Below, one piece after another: positions 23,755-32,087 of a DNA stretch of 47,303 nucleotides. Within the stretch, counting starts at the first letter, position 1; the number at the start of each line of letters is the position of its first letter. Source of the stretch: Mycobacterium helveticum (GTDB taxonomy: Bacteria > Actinomycetota > Actinomycetes > Mycobacteriales > Mycobacteriaceae); the NCBI RefSeq assembly GCF_007714205.1, contig NZ_VMQU01000024.1, positions 1-47,303 on the forward strand, read 5' to 3'. A program made the position numbers and the translations under genes. The notes under the pieces were generated by a model. That model worked only from the letters and a program-made list of their open reading frames with translations, did no database searches and was not told the DNA's origin.

Positions 23755-24895
23755 GACCTTCTCCGGCGAGAAGTCCCCCGGCGGGCGGATAGATCAGTAC
23801 GCCCCGGATATTGGCGCCGGCGTGCATGTCGGCGTAGCCGTCGTTGACCTTCTCCAACGGATAGGTGCGGGTCACCATGGATTCGAGGTCGACCTGCCCG
23901 GCGCTGTACAACTCGAGGATTTTCGGGATGTCGGCTCGCGGATTGCCCGAGCCATAAAGGGTTCCGATGATCTGCTTTTCGGTCAGGGTGAGGTCCATCA
24001 GGTTGGCACGAATCTCGCGTTCCAGCATCGGGTGGATGTTGGTGACCACCAACCGGCCCCGCTTTGCCGTCATCGTCAGCGCCCTGCCGACCAGTTGACC
24101 GTCGCCGACTCCCATGGCGCAGATGAACTTGTCCACGCCGCGGTTCCAGGTAGCCTCGGCGATAACGTCTTTGGCCTCGTCCCAGTCCGCTGCGGTATGC
24201 GTGGCCCCCATCTTCACCGCTTCGGCCCGCTTGTACTCCGAAGGGTCGATGACCGTGATCGTGCGGGCACCCGCGAGCCGGGCGCCCTGTACCGCCGCGG
24301 CGCCGATGCCTCCGACGCCGGCGACGGCGACCGTGTCGCCCGGCCGGACCTCGGCGGCGTACACCGATGATCCCCAACCGGTGATGAAGCCGCAGCCGAG
24401 AAGGCAGGCCAGGTCGAGGCGATAGTGGTCTGGGACCTTCACGCAACTCGCCTCGTGCACCACGGTGTGGTGCGCGAAAGAACCGACGCCGCAGGCCAGC
24501 GCGAGGTCTTCGCCACCGAGATGGTGGCGGGCGGTTCCATCGTGAATCTGCATGCCCGAGTAGATCTTTGCGCCGAGGTCGCACAGGCTCTGATGCCCTG
24601 TCGAGCATGAGGGACACCGGCCGCACGACGGAATGAAGCTGAACACGACGTGGTCGCCCGGCGATAACCACGACACGTGTTCACCGACGGACTTGACCAC
24701 GCCCGCACCCTCGTGGCCGCCGATGCACGGCAACCGGATCGGCATGTCGCCGGTGACGAGGTGGTCGTCGGAGTGGCACATGCCCGAAGCGTGTAGTTCG
24801 ATCAATACCTCGGTCGCCTTCGGCGCGTCGAGGTCGATGGTCTCGACGGACCATGGTGTGTTGCGTTCGAACAGGACCGCCGCCTGCGTCTGCAC
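23744..24895 (-). CDS. NDMA-type zinc alcohol dehydrogenase (mycofactocin-associated)
   Basis: The 383-aa medium-chain ADH has catalytic zinc ligands Cys40 (GMCHSD) and His61-Glu62 (GGHEG), a third Cys in LLGCGFITGWGS, structural zinc cysteines 91, 94, 97 and 105, and the nucleotide motif GVGGIGAAAVQGA. The segments VIELHASGMCHSDxH, DHVVFSFIPSCGRCxxCSTGHQ and ACLLGCGxITGWGS follow the nicotinoprotein (NDMA-dependent) ADH pattern, where NAD is bound permanently and reoxidised via mycofactocin. GTG 24895 is chosen because GAAAGGGG lies 5 nt before it; a longer frame starting at 24997 overlaps the ALDH gene. Predicted role: oxidation of a primary alcohol to an aldehyde for the ALDH next door. 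Confidence 0.92.
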   Translation of the reverse strand: MQTQAAVLFERNTPWSVETIDLDAPKATEVLIELHASGMCHSDDHLVTGDMPIRLPCIGGHEGAGVVKSVGEHVSWLSPGDHVVFSFIPSCGRCPSCSTGHQSLCDLGAKIYSGMQIHDGTARHHLGGEDLALACGVGSFAHHTVVHEASCVKVPDHYRLDLACLLGCGFITGWGSSVYAAEVRPGDTVAVAGVGGIGAAAVQGARLAGARTITVIDPSEYKRAEAVKMGATHTAADWDEAKDVIAEATWNRGVDKFICAMGVGDGQLVGRALTMTAKRGRLVVTNIHPMLEREIRANLMDLTLTEKQIIGTLYGSGNPRADIPKILELYSAGQVDLESMVTRTYPLEKVNDGYADMHAGANIRGVLIYPPAGGLLAGEGRDQ

Positions 24896-24911
24896 TGAAG
24901 CCCCTTTCGGC

Positions 24912-26375
24912 TCAACGAATGATGGCCTGGTATTCGACGAAGCCTGCGATGCCCTCGGGGCCCCCTTCACGCCCGATCCCGGACTGCTTGAATCCACCGA
25001 ACGGGCTGGCGAAGTCGAGCACGGCGGTCGAGTTGACGGCCACCGAACCTACTTGCAGCCGGGTCGCCACTGCCGCCGCCCGTTCGTCGTCGGCGGACCA
25101 CACCGCGCCGACCAGCCCGTAACGGGAGTCGTTGGCGGTGGCCACCGCCTCGGCTGCGTCGTCGGAGCCGCTGTCGTCGTAGGCGATCACGACCGCGACC
25201 GGGCCGAAGACCTCTTCGCGGGCGATCTCCATGTCGTTGGTCGCGGCGACGAGCGCGGGTGAGACGAACCAGCCTGCGCCGTCGGGCCGGTCACCTCTAA
25301 CCAGGACGGTGGCGCCCTCGCCTGGCGCGCGCAGCAGGAACCCCTCGACCCTGTCGCGCGCGGCCTCGTTGATCAGCGGACCGATGTCGGTGGCCCGATC
25401 GGCGGGATCCCCGACTCTCAGCCCGGAGACGGCGGCGCTAAGTGCGTCCACGAATTCGTCGTACCGGCTCCGCGGCAACAAAATTCGCGTCAGCGCGGCG
25501 CACAGCTGACCATTGTTGCCCATCACGCCGGCAACCAAACCCGGCACCGTCGTTTCGAGCGGCGCGTCGGCCAGCACGATCGCCGCCGACTTGCCGCCCA
25601 GTTCGGTGCTGCACCGGCGGATTCGGGAGCCGCACGACGCCGCGACCCTGGCGCCGACGGCCGTCGAACCGGTAAAGCTGACCTTGTCGACCCCTGGATG
25701 TTCCGTCAGCAGCTCACCGGTTACGGCGCCGCCGTTGACGACATTGACGACTCCGTCGGGCAACCCGGCTTCCTCGATCGCCTCCATCAGCACACCGAAT
25801 TCGAGCGGGGCGTCGGGCGCCGGCTTGAGCACCGCCGTGCAGCCGGCCGCCAGGGCCGGAGCGAGCTTCAACGCGGCGATGAACAACGGCGTGTTCCAGG
25901 GCACGATCGCGCCCACCACTCCGACGGGGAGCTGACGCACCTCGACGGTGCCGCCCGTCATCGAGGGACGGGTGGCGGAGAAGGGATAGTCGGGCGTGAT
26001 CGACGCGTAGGCGCGCAGCACGCCGACCGCGGTGATGACCTGACCAAACGTGCTCCAGGATCGTGGTGAGCCGATCTCGGCGGTCGTCAGGTCTGCCAGT
26101 TCACCCTTGCGGGCGTTCAGTGCGTCCGCCAGTCGCCCCAACGCGGCACCGCGATCCGCGGGAGAGACCCGCCGCCACGGCCCCAGCGCGCCGTGGGCGG
26201 CCGCGACCGCGGCGTCCACTTCTTGCGGGCCGGCAACACCCACGGTGCCGAGGTGCTGACCGGTGGTCGGCGACGTCACATCCAGCTTCCCGGCGTGCGC
26301 GCACGACACCCATTTGCCCGCGACATAGCTTGCCGCCAACTCGACCATGGCCACCGATTCTGGCAGCAATGTCAT
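24912..26375 (-). CDS. Aldehyde dehydrogenase
   Basis: The 487-aa enzyme has all ALDH signatures: the PWN oxyanion Asn161, Lys184 in KPA, the general base Glu258 in ELGGK, and catalytic Cys292 in NNGQLC. It would oxidise an aldehyde to the acid with NAD(P)+. It sits 16 bp upstream of the ADH gene on the same strand, so alcohol-to-acid oxidation by the pair is likely, and the acyl-CoA synthetase at 15499 could activate the product. ATG 26348 (MVELAASY) is an alternative start. It is divergent from the MaoC pair over a 78-bp gap. Confidence 0.93.
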   Translation of the reverse strand: MTLLPESVAMVELAASYVAGKWVSCAHAGKLDVTSPTTGQHLGTVGVAGPQEVDAAVAAAHGALGPWRRVSPADRGAALGRLADALNARKGELADLTTAEIGSPRSWSTFGQVITAVGVLRAYASITPDYPFSATRPSMTGGTVEVRQLPVGVVGAIVPWNTPLFIAALKLAPALAAGCTAVLKPAPDAPLEFGVLMEAIEEAGLPDGVVNVVNGGAVTGELLTEHPGVDKVSFTGSTAVGARVAASCGSRIRRCSTELGGKSAAIVLADAPLETTVPGLVAGVMGNNGQLCAALTRILLPRSRYDEFVDALSAAVSGLRVGDPADRATDIGPLINEAARDRVEGFLLRAPGEGATVLVRGDRPDGAGWFVSPALVAATNDMEIAREEVFGPVAVVIAYDDSGSDDAAEAVATANDSRYGLVGAVWSADDERAAAVATRLQVGSVAVNSTAVLDFASPFGGFKQSGIGREGGPEGIAGFVEYQAIIR

Positions 26376-26433
26376 CTTTGGACAAGCAGCTCATTGGTGT
26401 CGAAGCGATATTTCGGTTTCCGTTCTTCATATT

Positions 26434-26452
26434 TTCTGACAGTATTGGTCAC
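26434..26452. promoter_or_regulatory. Repeat-type operator TTCTGACAGTAnTGnTCA, copy 2
   Basis: The site lies 2 bp before the ATG of the MaoC-like gene, between divergent genes, and matches 14374-14392 (minus strand) at 16 of 19 positions. It would overlap the MaoC transcription start. It could be bound by the double TetR protein encoded at the end of this operon (inference). Confidence 0.5.
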
Positions 26453-26453
26453 T

Positions 26454-26888
26454 ATGACTGCATCGCCCGACAGTGGCGCCGAGGGCCGTGCCGGAGGGTC
26501 GTGGGAGCTGGTGGTCGAGCGTGGCAAGATCGCAGAGTTCGCCGAGGCCATGTCGTGCGACAACCCCGCCTACCGCGGTCCGGCAGCGATCATTCCGCCG
26601 ACATTCCTCACCACCGCCGGTCGCTGGGCACCGGCTGGCGTCCGGGTGGACGTGGGCTTCGACCGCAAGCGCCTACTGCACGGCGAGCAGGAATACATCT
26701 TCCACGGTGACCTGCCCGCCGCCGGGGACGTCCTGACCGCACGGGAAAGGGTCGTCGATCGGTACTCGAAACCCGGAAAGCGAGGGGGCACAATGCGCTT
26801 CGCCACGGTGCTCACCGAGTACCGCGATGCTGGGGGAGCGCTCGTCGCGGAGGCCAGAGCCACGTTCATCGAGACGGCCCCGCGATGA
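26454..26888 (+). CDS. MaoC N-terminal (FAS1-like dehydratase) domain protein
   Basis: The 144-aa protein matches the hot-dog N-terminal half of FAS1-like dehydratases: an initial helix FAEAMSCDNPAYRG, then IIPPTFLTTAGRW, the central VDVGFDRKRLLHGEQEYIFHGDLPAAGDVL and a final FATVLTEYRDAGGALVAEARATFIET. It lacks the catalytic Asp/His pair, which is in the downstream partner. The two genes overlap by 4 bp, so a heterodimeric hydratase such as HadAB or ChsH1/ChsH2-type MaoC pairs is likely. Role inferred: hydration of an enoyl-CoA in the ring or side-chain pathway. Confidence 0.85.
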   Translation: MTASPDSGAEGRAGGSWELVVERGKIAEFAEAMSCDNPAYRGPAAIIPPTFLTTAGRWAPAGVRVDVGFDRKRLLHGEQEYIFHGDLPAAGDVLTARERVVDRYSKPGKRGGTMRFATVLTEYRDAGGALVAEARATFIETAPR

Positions 26889-27370
26889 GCCCCGGCGACG
26901 GGAGCGCGGCACGGATGGCGGCTGCCACCGCATGGAGGGCGGGTATGCGGGCGCCGGTGCGCGAGTTCGGCCCGCTGACCAGGCAGATGTTCGTGCGCTA
27001 CGCCGGCGCGTCCGGCGACTTCAACCCCATGCATTACGACGACCAGTTCGCGCAGTCCGCGGGCTACCCCTCGGTATTCGCCCAGGGCATGTTCTCTGCG
27101 GCGCTGCTGGCCGGGTTTGCGACCGACTGGCTGGGCGCCGGCGCCGTGCGCCGTTTTGGCGTCCGCTTCCGCGAGCAGGTCTGGCCGGGTGACGTATTGA
27201 CCTGCTCGGGCACTGTGACCGCGGTATCGGCGGAACATGCCGGCGAACGCCTCGTCGTGGAGTTGACCGCTACCCGGCAGACGGGCGGCGTTGCGATCAC
27301 CGGCACCGCCGAGTTCGTCCACCTCCAAAACACCGCTCGATGCGACGCGGGTGAGGCCGATCGGCCATAG
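26885..27370 (+). CDS. MaoC-like enoyl-CoA hydratase, catalytic subunit
   Basis: The hydratase-2 motif YAGASGDFNPMHYDD (39-53) carries the catalytic dyad Asp45 and His50 with Asn47 and Phe46. The long hot-dog helix follows (FAQGMFSAALLAGFATDWL), and the RVRFREQVWPGDVLTCSGTV-type strand is present. Together with the upstream non-catalytic subunit it should form an (R)-specific 2-enoyl-CoA hydratase. The N-terminal 20 residues may be excess; GTG or ATG codons further in (residues 11 and 21) are alternatives. The double TetR gene follows 12 bp later. Confidence 0.88.
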   Translation: MSPGDGSAARMAAATAWRAGMRAPVREFGPLTRQMFVRYAGASGDFNPMHYDDQFAQSAGYPSVFAQGMFSAALLAGFATDWLGAGAVRRFGVRFREQVWPGDVLTCSGTVTAVSAEHAGERLVVELTATRQTGGVAITGTAEFVHLQNTARCDAGEADRP

Positions 27371-27382
27371 GCTGGCAACACT

Positions 27383-28723
27383 ATGTCCGAAGCCTCGATC
27401 GTCCGACGGGCCAGCTACGGTCCCTCCAGCCCCGCAGTGGGTGCTCGCGGCGCCACCACCCGGGGTCGCATCGCCGAGGTTTCGTTGGACCTGTTCGGCC
27501 GAATCGGGTACTTCGACACGTCGGTCGACGCGATAGCCAAAGCGGCCGGAGTGTCCCGGGCCACTCTCTATCAGTACTTCAAGGGCAAGGACGAGATCTT
27601 CCTCGAGCTGCTCAACGAATGCGGCAGTGCGTTGTTCCGGGTGGCGCGGCGCATCGGTCCGCTCGGACCCGACGAGGTGGGCTTCGACAACCTGAACTGG
27701 TGGCTGGGCGAATGGAGCTGGGTATTCGACAAGTACTCCACGATGTTCGTGCAGTGGACGGCTATCGCCTCGTCGGATACCAAGGTGCGTCCCGAAATCA
27801 CCCGATTCGTGCGCGGTTACAACCACCGACTCGCCGAGCGGCTCGCCGGCTCCGGACTCAAAGGCCTGGACCCGGAGGTCGCGGCCATGATCATGACCGC
27901 ACTGGTGCACCGCATCAATCTGTTTGTCCATACCGACCGCGCTTATGGCCGTAGCGCCAAGGATGCGGTCGACACGTTGTCGGTATTTCTGCAGCTGATG
28001 TTGTTCCCCGACACCCCACGATCGGTGCTGCGCTCACTCCCTTTGCACGCCAGCACGGATCCGTCGGCCGAGATCGACGCCCTCAAGGTGCCCCCGGCGC
28101 CAGACGTCGCGGGGCTCTCGATCAGCGAACGCACCACCAGCCTCAGCAAGCGCGCCGTCAGCACCGTAAGCGCGTTGGCCGATGCCGGCGCCGCCCAGTT
28201 CCGGGCTCGCGGCTATCGCAGCACCAGTGTCGACGACATCGTCGAGGCGGCCAGCGTGGCGCGGGGCACGTTCTACAAGTACTTCAGCGACAAGCAGGAC
28301 CTGCTCGCCGCCGTGGCCGCCGAAATCTATGGCACTGGAACGGCGTTCGCCCACCGGATCGCCGACGTCGATCCGGTGGCCAAGCAGTCGACGCTGCGGC
28401 ATTGGCTGGGTACCTACGTGGAGTTCTACGACAAGTATTCGGGATGCATCGAAGCGTGGGCCGAGGGCGCCACCGACGACCCCACCATCGTGAGCATCGG
28501 GGAGAACGGACAGGTGCAGATGGATATCGGCGCGGCCAGGATGCTGATCCGCGGACCGGGTCGGTATCCGTTCGACCCGGTGGTCTCCGCACTGATCCTG
28601 CGTGCGCTCGTCACCCGCGTGCCGCAGGCCGCTCTGGATCTGCCCGAACCGATTGACGACGACGAGCTCGTCGATGTGTTGATGGCTTGCATCCACCGCG
28701 GTTTCTTCGGCCGCGCAAAGTAG
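27383..28723 (+). CDS. Fused tandem TetR regulator (two HTH domains, 446 aa)
   Basis: Two complete TetR DNA-binding domains are present in one chain: residues about 27-75 (ISLDLFGRIGYFDTS style with ATLYQYFKGKDEIF) and about 262-310 (AAQFRARGYRSTSVDDIV with GTFYKYFSDKQDLL). Each is followed by a helical ligand-binding half (about 80-215 and 315-446). Such head-to-tail fusions mimic a TetR dimer in one polypeptide and can evolve asymmetric operator recognition. It follows the MaoC pair by 12 bp. The imperfect repeat-type sites before the MaoC operon and at 14374 are attractive targets (inference). Whether both halves bind DNA cannot be judged from sequence. Confidence 0.9.
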   Translation: MSEASIVRRASYGPSSPAVGARGATTRGRIAEVSLDLFGRIGYFDTSVDAIAKAAGVSRATLYQYFKGKDEIFLELLNECGSALFRVARRIGPLGPDEVGFDNLNWWLGEWSWVFDKYSTMFVQWTAIASSDTKVRPEITRFVRGYNHRLAERLAGSGLKGLDPEVAAMIMTALVHRINLFVHTDRAYGRSAKDAVDTLSVFLQLMLFPDTPRSVLRSLPLHASTDPSAEIDALKVPPAPDVAGLSISERTTSLSKRAVSTVSALADAGAAQFRARGYRSTSVDDIVEAASVARGTFYKYFSDKQDLLAAVAAEIYGTGTAFAHRIADVDPVAKQSTLRHWLGTYVEFYDKYSGCIEAWAEGATDDPTIVSIGENGQVQMDIGAARMLIRGPGRYPFDPVVSALILRALVTRVPQAALDLPEPIDDDELVDVLMACIHRGFFGRAK

Positions 28724-28737
28724 TACGAGTCCTGCCG

Positions 28738-29928
28738 CTATGCCGTCGTAATACCAGCGGCGATGAGTTCGTCGATCGCCTGCGCCGAATATCCCAACTC
28801 GCGCAGTATCTTTCGGTTATGCGCGCCCAGCGCGGGCACGTCGCCGATCACCGGATCGACGCCGGCCAGGCCCGTGGGTGGCGGCAGCGCGGCGACCGGG
28901 CCGCCGGGCGTCTGAATCTCGTGCCACCGATTCCTTCCGACGAGCACGGGATGCGACCACAACTGGTCGACACCGTTCATACGTGCGTGTGCCACGCCGG
29001 CGCTCTGCAGGCGCTCTTCGAGTTCCTCGGCGCTCAGCCGCGCCGCTACTGAGCTGATGATCGCCTCCAACTCGTCACGGTGCGCTACCCGATGCGGGTT
29101 CGTCGCGAACCGCGGGTCGGTGACGAGATCCGTTCGCTCCAGGACGATCTCGCAAAGCCGCTGCCATTCGGCCGGGTTCTGCACGGCGAGCAACACGGTG
29201 CCGCCGTCGCCCGCGGTGAATGGGCCGTAAGGGGCGATCGTCGGATGCCGCGCACCCGTGCGCGGCGGCACCGTTCCGCCGTAGCGGCCGTAGTAGAGCG
29301 GCTGGGACATCCATTCGGCCAACGCATCGAACAACGACACCGACACCGGATGGACCGAACCTGTTGTGGCACGGGTGTAGAGCGCGGTGAGGATTCCGGA
29401 AAAGGCGAACATGCCGGCGGCGATATCGGCGATCGACACACCGGTGCGCGCCACCTCCGCCGGCGAACCGGTCACCGACAACAACCCCGCCTCGGCTTGT
29501 ACCAAAAGGTCGTAGGCCTTCCGATCGCGCCACGGTCCGTCCTGCCCGTAGCCGCTGATGGTCGCCGTGATGGTCCGTGGGTGCGCGCGCGCCACCGATC
29601 CGGCGTCCAATCCCACCCGAGCCGCGGCGCCGGGCGCCAGGTTTTGCACCAGCACGTCGGCGCACTCGAGCAGACGCTCAACGACGTGTCTGCCCTCGGG
29701 CTGCTTGAGGTCGACAGTCAACGACTGTTTGCCGCGATTGAGCCAGACGAAGTAACTCGACTCCCCGCGCACCGTGCTGTCGTAGCCGCGGGCGAAATCG
29801 CCGCCCTGCGGACGCTCGACCTTGATCACCCGTGCGCCGAGGTCCGCCAGTTGACGAGTGGCGTACGGCGCGGCGACCGCCTGCTCAAGGCTCACGACGG
29901 TGATGCCGGCCAGCGGCGTATTCGTCAT
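28738..29928 (-). CDS. CaiB/BaiF family III CoA-transferase
   Basis: The 396-aa protein has the N-terminal family III pattern (VVSLEQAVAAPYATRQLADLGARVIKVERP), NRGKQSLTVDLK and the catalytic Asp168 in SIADIAAGM. The enzyme transfers CoA through an aspartyl-CoA anhydride, typically between two carboxylic acids. A second gene of this superfamily, the damaged racemase at 30148, lies divergently opposite. Substrates are not predictable; a donor such as succinyl-CoA or acetyl-CoA is common for the family. It ends 14 bp from the convergent double TetR gene. Confidence 0.9.
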   Translation of the reverse strand: MTNTPLAGITVVSLEQAVAAPYATRQLADLGARVIKVERPQGGDFARGYDSTVRGESSYFVWLNRGKQSLTVDLKQPEGRHVVERLLECADVLVQNLAPGAAARVGLDAGSVARAHPRTITATISGYGQDGPWRDRKAYDLLVQAEAGLLSVTGSPAEVARTGVSIADIAAGMFAFSGILTALYTRATTGSVHPVSVSLFDALAEWMSQPLYYGRYGGTVPPRTGARHPTIAPYGPFTAGDGGTVLLAVQNPAEWQRLCEIVLERTDLVTDPRFATNPHRVAHRDELEAIISSVAARLSAEELEERLQSAGVAHARMNGVDQLWSHPVLVGRNRWHEIQTPGGPVAALPPPTGLAGVDPVIGDVPALGAHNRKILRELGYSAQAIDELIAAGITTA

Positions 29929-30035
29929 GTCGGCGGCGAATTCCGGGCCGGCTCACCGGTCCAACCGCCCGTCTCGTAGTTGGCGGTACTAGCCGAATCG
30001 CGGACGCACACAGAGCAGGACCCCCGAGGATTAGA

Positions 30036-30052
30036 TGACGGTTACGTCAGAA
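30036..30052. promoter_or_regulatory. Possible operator TGACG-N4-CGTCA between divergent CoA-transferase-family genes
   Basis: TGACGGTTACGTCA is a 5+5 bp inverted repeat. Its minus-strand context TTCTGAC..TA..GTCA loosely resembles the repeat-type operators at 14374 and 26434, with one base less. It is a weak candidate only. Confidence 0.25.
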
Positions 30053-30147
30053 ACGATATCAGGATGACCTAGGTTCCCCCTTGATGCGTGCACAAAAGGA
30101 CAGCACCACGTGTACGCAGTGTCAGATCCTTTCGCTAGGCTCATCAG

Positions 30148-31225
30148 GTGTCAGACAGCTGCCCGCAGGCACCGGTGGGTCCTCTGAACGGCGTCAAGGT
30201 CGTCGAGCTCGCGGGCATGGGCCCCGGGCCGCACGCCGCGATGTTGCTCGCCGACCTCGGTGCCGAAGTGACGCGGGTTCAGCGGCCCGGGGGTGATGGC
30301 GGGGGCGCCCAGCTGCGTGGGCGCCGGATCGTTTCCGCCGATCTCGAAGACGCCGCCGAGCTGAACGGGGTGCGCCGCCTCATCGACGAGGCTGACGTTC
30401 TCATCGAGGGGTTCCGACCCGGCGTCGTCGAACGCCTCGGCCTCGGACCTGACGAATGTTGCCGCAGCAACCCGCGATTGGTTTACACCGCATCACCGGA
30501 TGGGGACAGACCGGTCCCCGTGCTCGACAGGCCGGCCACGACATCAACTACGTTGGCCTTACCGGGTTGCTTCACGCCATGGGCGACCCGGATCGTCCGC
30601 CGGCGCCACCTTTGAATCTGGTCGGCGACTACGGTGGAGGCTCGCTATTCGCGGTCGTCGGCGTCCTTGCCGCCTTACTGGAGCGGCACTCCTTGGGGCG
30701 AGCCAGGTGATCGATGCCGCGATCGTCAACGGCGCCCCGATGCTGGGCCACATACTGTGGGCGATGCTCGGCGACGGCCGGTGGTCAGGCGGGCGGGGTG
30801 ACAACATCTTTGATGGCTCGGCGCCGTTCTACCGCACCTACGAATGCGCGGACGGTGGCTACGTCGCCGTGGGTGCGCTGGAACCGGCCTTCTTCGCCGA
30901 GTTGCTGCGGCTACTTAAGATCGACCCGGACACTCTGGGCCCGCAACGGGAGCGTGCCGGCTGGCCCGCGATGCGGGATGTCCTGTCGGACAAATTCCGG
31001 GAGGAAATTCGGGACCACTGGGCGCGGGTTTTCTCGGAAAGCGACGCATGTGTTACGCCGGTTCTGACCGCGACCGAGGCGATCGACGATCCGCATATGC
31101 GGGCACGCGACGTATTCATCGACGTCGACGGGATCCGCCAACCGGCATCCGCGCCGCGCTTCTCCCGAACCCCGGCCGCGCAACCGCGACCCGCGCGCGT
31201 GGCGCCCTCGGTCACGCTGACGTAG
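30148..31225 (+). pseudogene. Alpha-methylacyl-CoA racemase (MCR/AMACR-like) interrupted by two -1 frameshifts
   Basis: Three consecutive frames together give one family III protein. Frame 1 runs from 30148 to about 30488 ([21 protein letters not shown]), frame 3 from about 30489 to about 30702 ([27 protein letters not shown]), and frame 2 from about 30703 to the stop at 31225 ([23 protein letters not shown]). Adding one C near 30488 (cc to ccc) and one G near 30703 (cgagcc to cgaggcc) restores 359 codons, the usual racemase length. The restored catalytic residues His131, Asp161 and Glu246 are all offset by +5 from His126, Asp156 and Glu241 of the tuberculosis enzyme. Both losses shorten short homopolymers, so sequencing error is a real alternative to gene decay. 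If intact it would invert 2-methylacyl-CoA configuration for branched-chain or sterol-side-chain oxidation. Confidence 0.75.
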
Positions 31226-32069
31226 CTACGGCCATCCCGGTGATCCATTCCGGCACAGGCTCATAGACCATCGGAGTTACCGGCCGGCCCCCGCCCGCGG
31301 CGCCTGCGGCAAGCCAGGTCCTGACCTCGTTGGCGCCCGCGCCCGCACGGACGTGGGCAGTGTCGACGAGTCGAATAAACGCGGCGACATCCCAATTCGA
31401 CATGGCATCCAACACTTCGGCGTCCCAATCGGGACGGATCTTGGTGCGCGCGTCCGCCATACCCTCGGCGATGATCCGTGCCCGGTCTTCGTCGCTGAGG
31501 TCGTACGTGTCGACCTCCAAACTTGGCGGGGAATGTGACAACCCGCCGGTGCCGATCACCAGCACCCGCTCAGCGATCCCGTCGAGGAACCGGCCAACCT
31601 CCGCGCCGAATTCTGCGACCCGACGGCCCGTCGGCAGCGGAGCCGTGGCACAGTTCACCGGCACCGGAATGACCGGCTTGACCGCCAACTCGCCGAGAAG
31701 GTCCCGAACAGGTTGAGCGAACGCGTGATCGAGCCCGATGTCACGGCATGCGGCGACATCGAATCCCGCCGACAGCAAGTGTTCACACAATCCGCGTGCC
31801 AGCGCGGACGGGACGTCCAGGTCGCCGGCCGGATGGCCGCCCTCGGCCAGAATCGACGCGGACAGCGCAACCCCGAAGGCGGGCACCACGTGGCGAAACG
31901 CGCGACGGTGGTCACCGCCGAACACGATGACCACGTCGGGATCGAACAGTTGCGCGCGCTCGGCCGCCGACGTCAGTGCCGAGCGGAACCGGCGACCGAA
32001 GGCGTGTTCGACATCGCGTTCCTTGCCCGGGCTGTGGCTCGCGCAGACGACCAGTCGCTCCGGCGTCAT
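31212..32069 (-). CDS. Class III (LigB/MhpB-type) extradiol dioxygenase
   Basis: The 285-aa protein keeps the MhpB signature: SHSP with His12, GGDH with Asp53-His54, DHAFAQP with His115, and GTGGLSHSPP with His179. In MhpB, His115 and His179 are acid-base residues, and the numbering here is the same. The predicted reaction is Fe(II)-dependent meta-cleavage of a catechol, which implies an aromatic or aromatised ring in the pathway. A near-perfect GGAGGTGAT ribosome-binding site precedes the ATG. It overlaps the end of the racemase pseudogene by 14 bp in convergent orientation. The precise catechol is unknown; a related non-ring substrate or a carboxylate-bearing catechol is possible. Confidence 0.85.
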   Translation of the reverse strand: MTPERLVVCASHSPGKERDVEHAFGRRFRSALTSAAERAQLFDPDVVIVFGGDHRRAFRHVVPAFGVALSASILAEGGHPAGDLDVPSALARGLCEHLLSAGFDVAACRDIGLDHAFAQPVRDLLGELAVKPVIPVPVNCATAPLPTGRRVAEFGAEVGRFLDGIAERVLVIGTGGLSHSPPSLEVDTYDLSDEDRARIIAEGMADARTKIRPDWDAEVLDAMSNWDVAAFIRLVDTAHVRAGAGANEVRTWLAAGAAGGGRPVTPMVYEPVPEWITGMAVATSA

Positions 32070-32087
32070 TCATCACCTCCGGTAGAA

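Noticed and set aside
24896..24997. N-terminal extension of the NDMA-type ADH
   Set aside because: The extension would overlap the ALDH gene, is Ser/Pro-rich and has no family counterpart; the GTG at 24895 has a good ribosome-binding site.
26437..26451. The 26434 site counted as a seventh TGACAGT-NN-ACTGTCA operator
   Set aside because: Only the left half matches; the right half is TTGGTCA with a different spacing. It fits better with the motif at 14374, so it is treated as a separate type.
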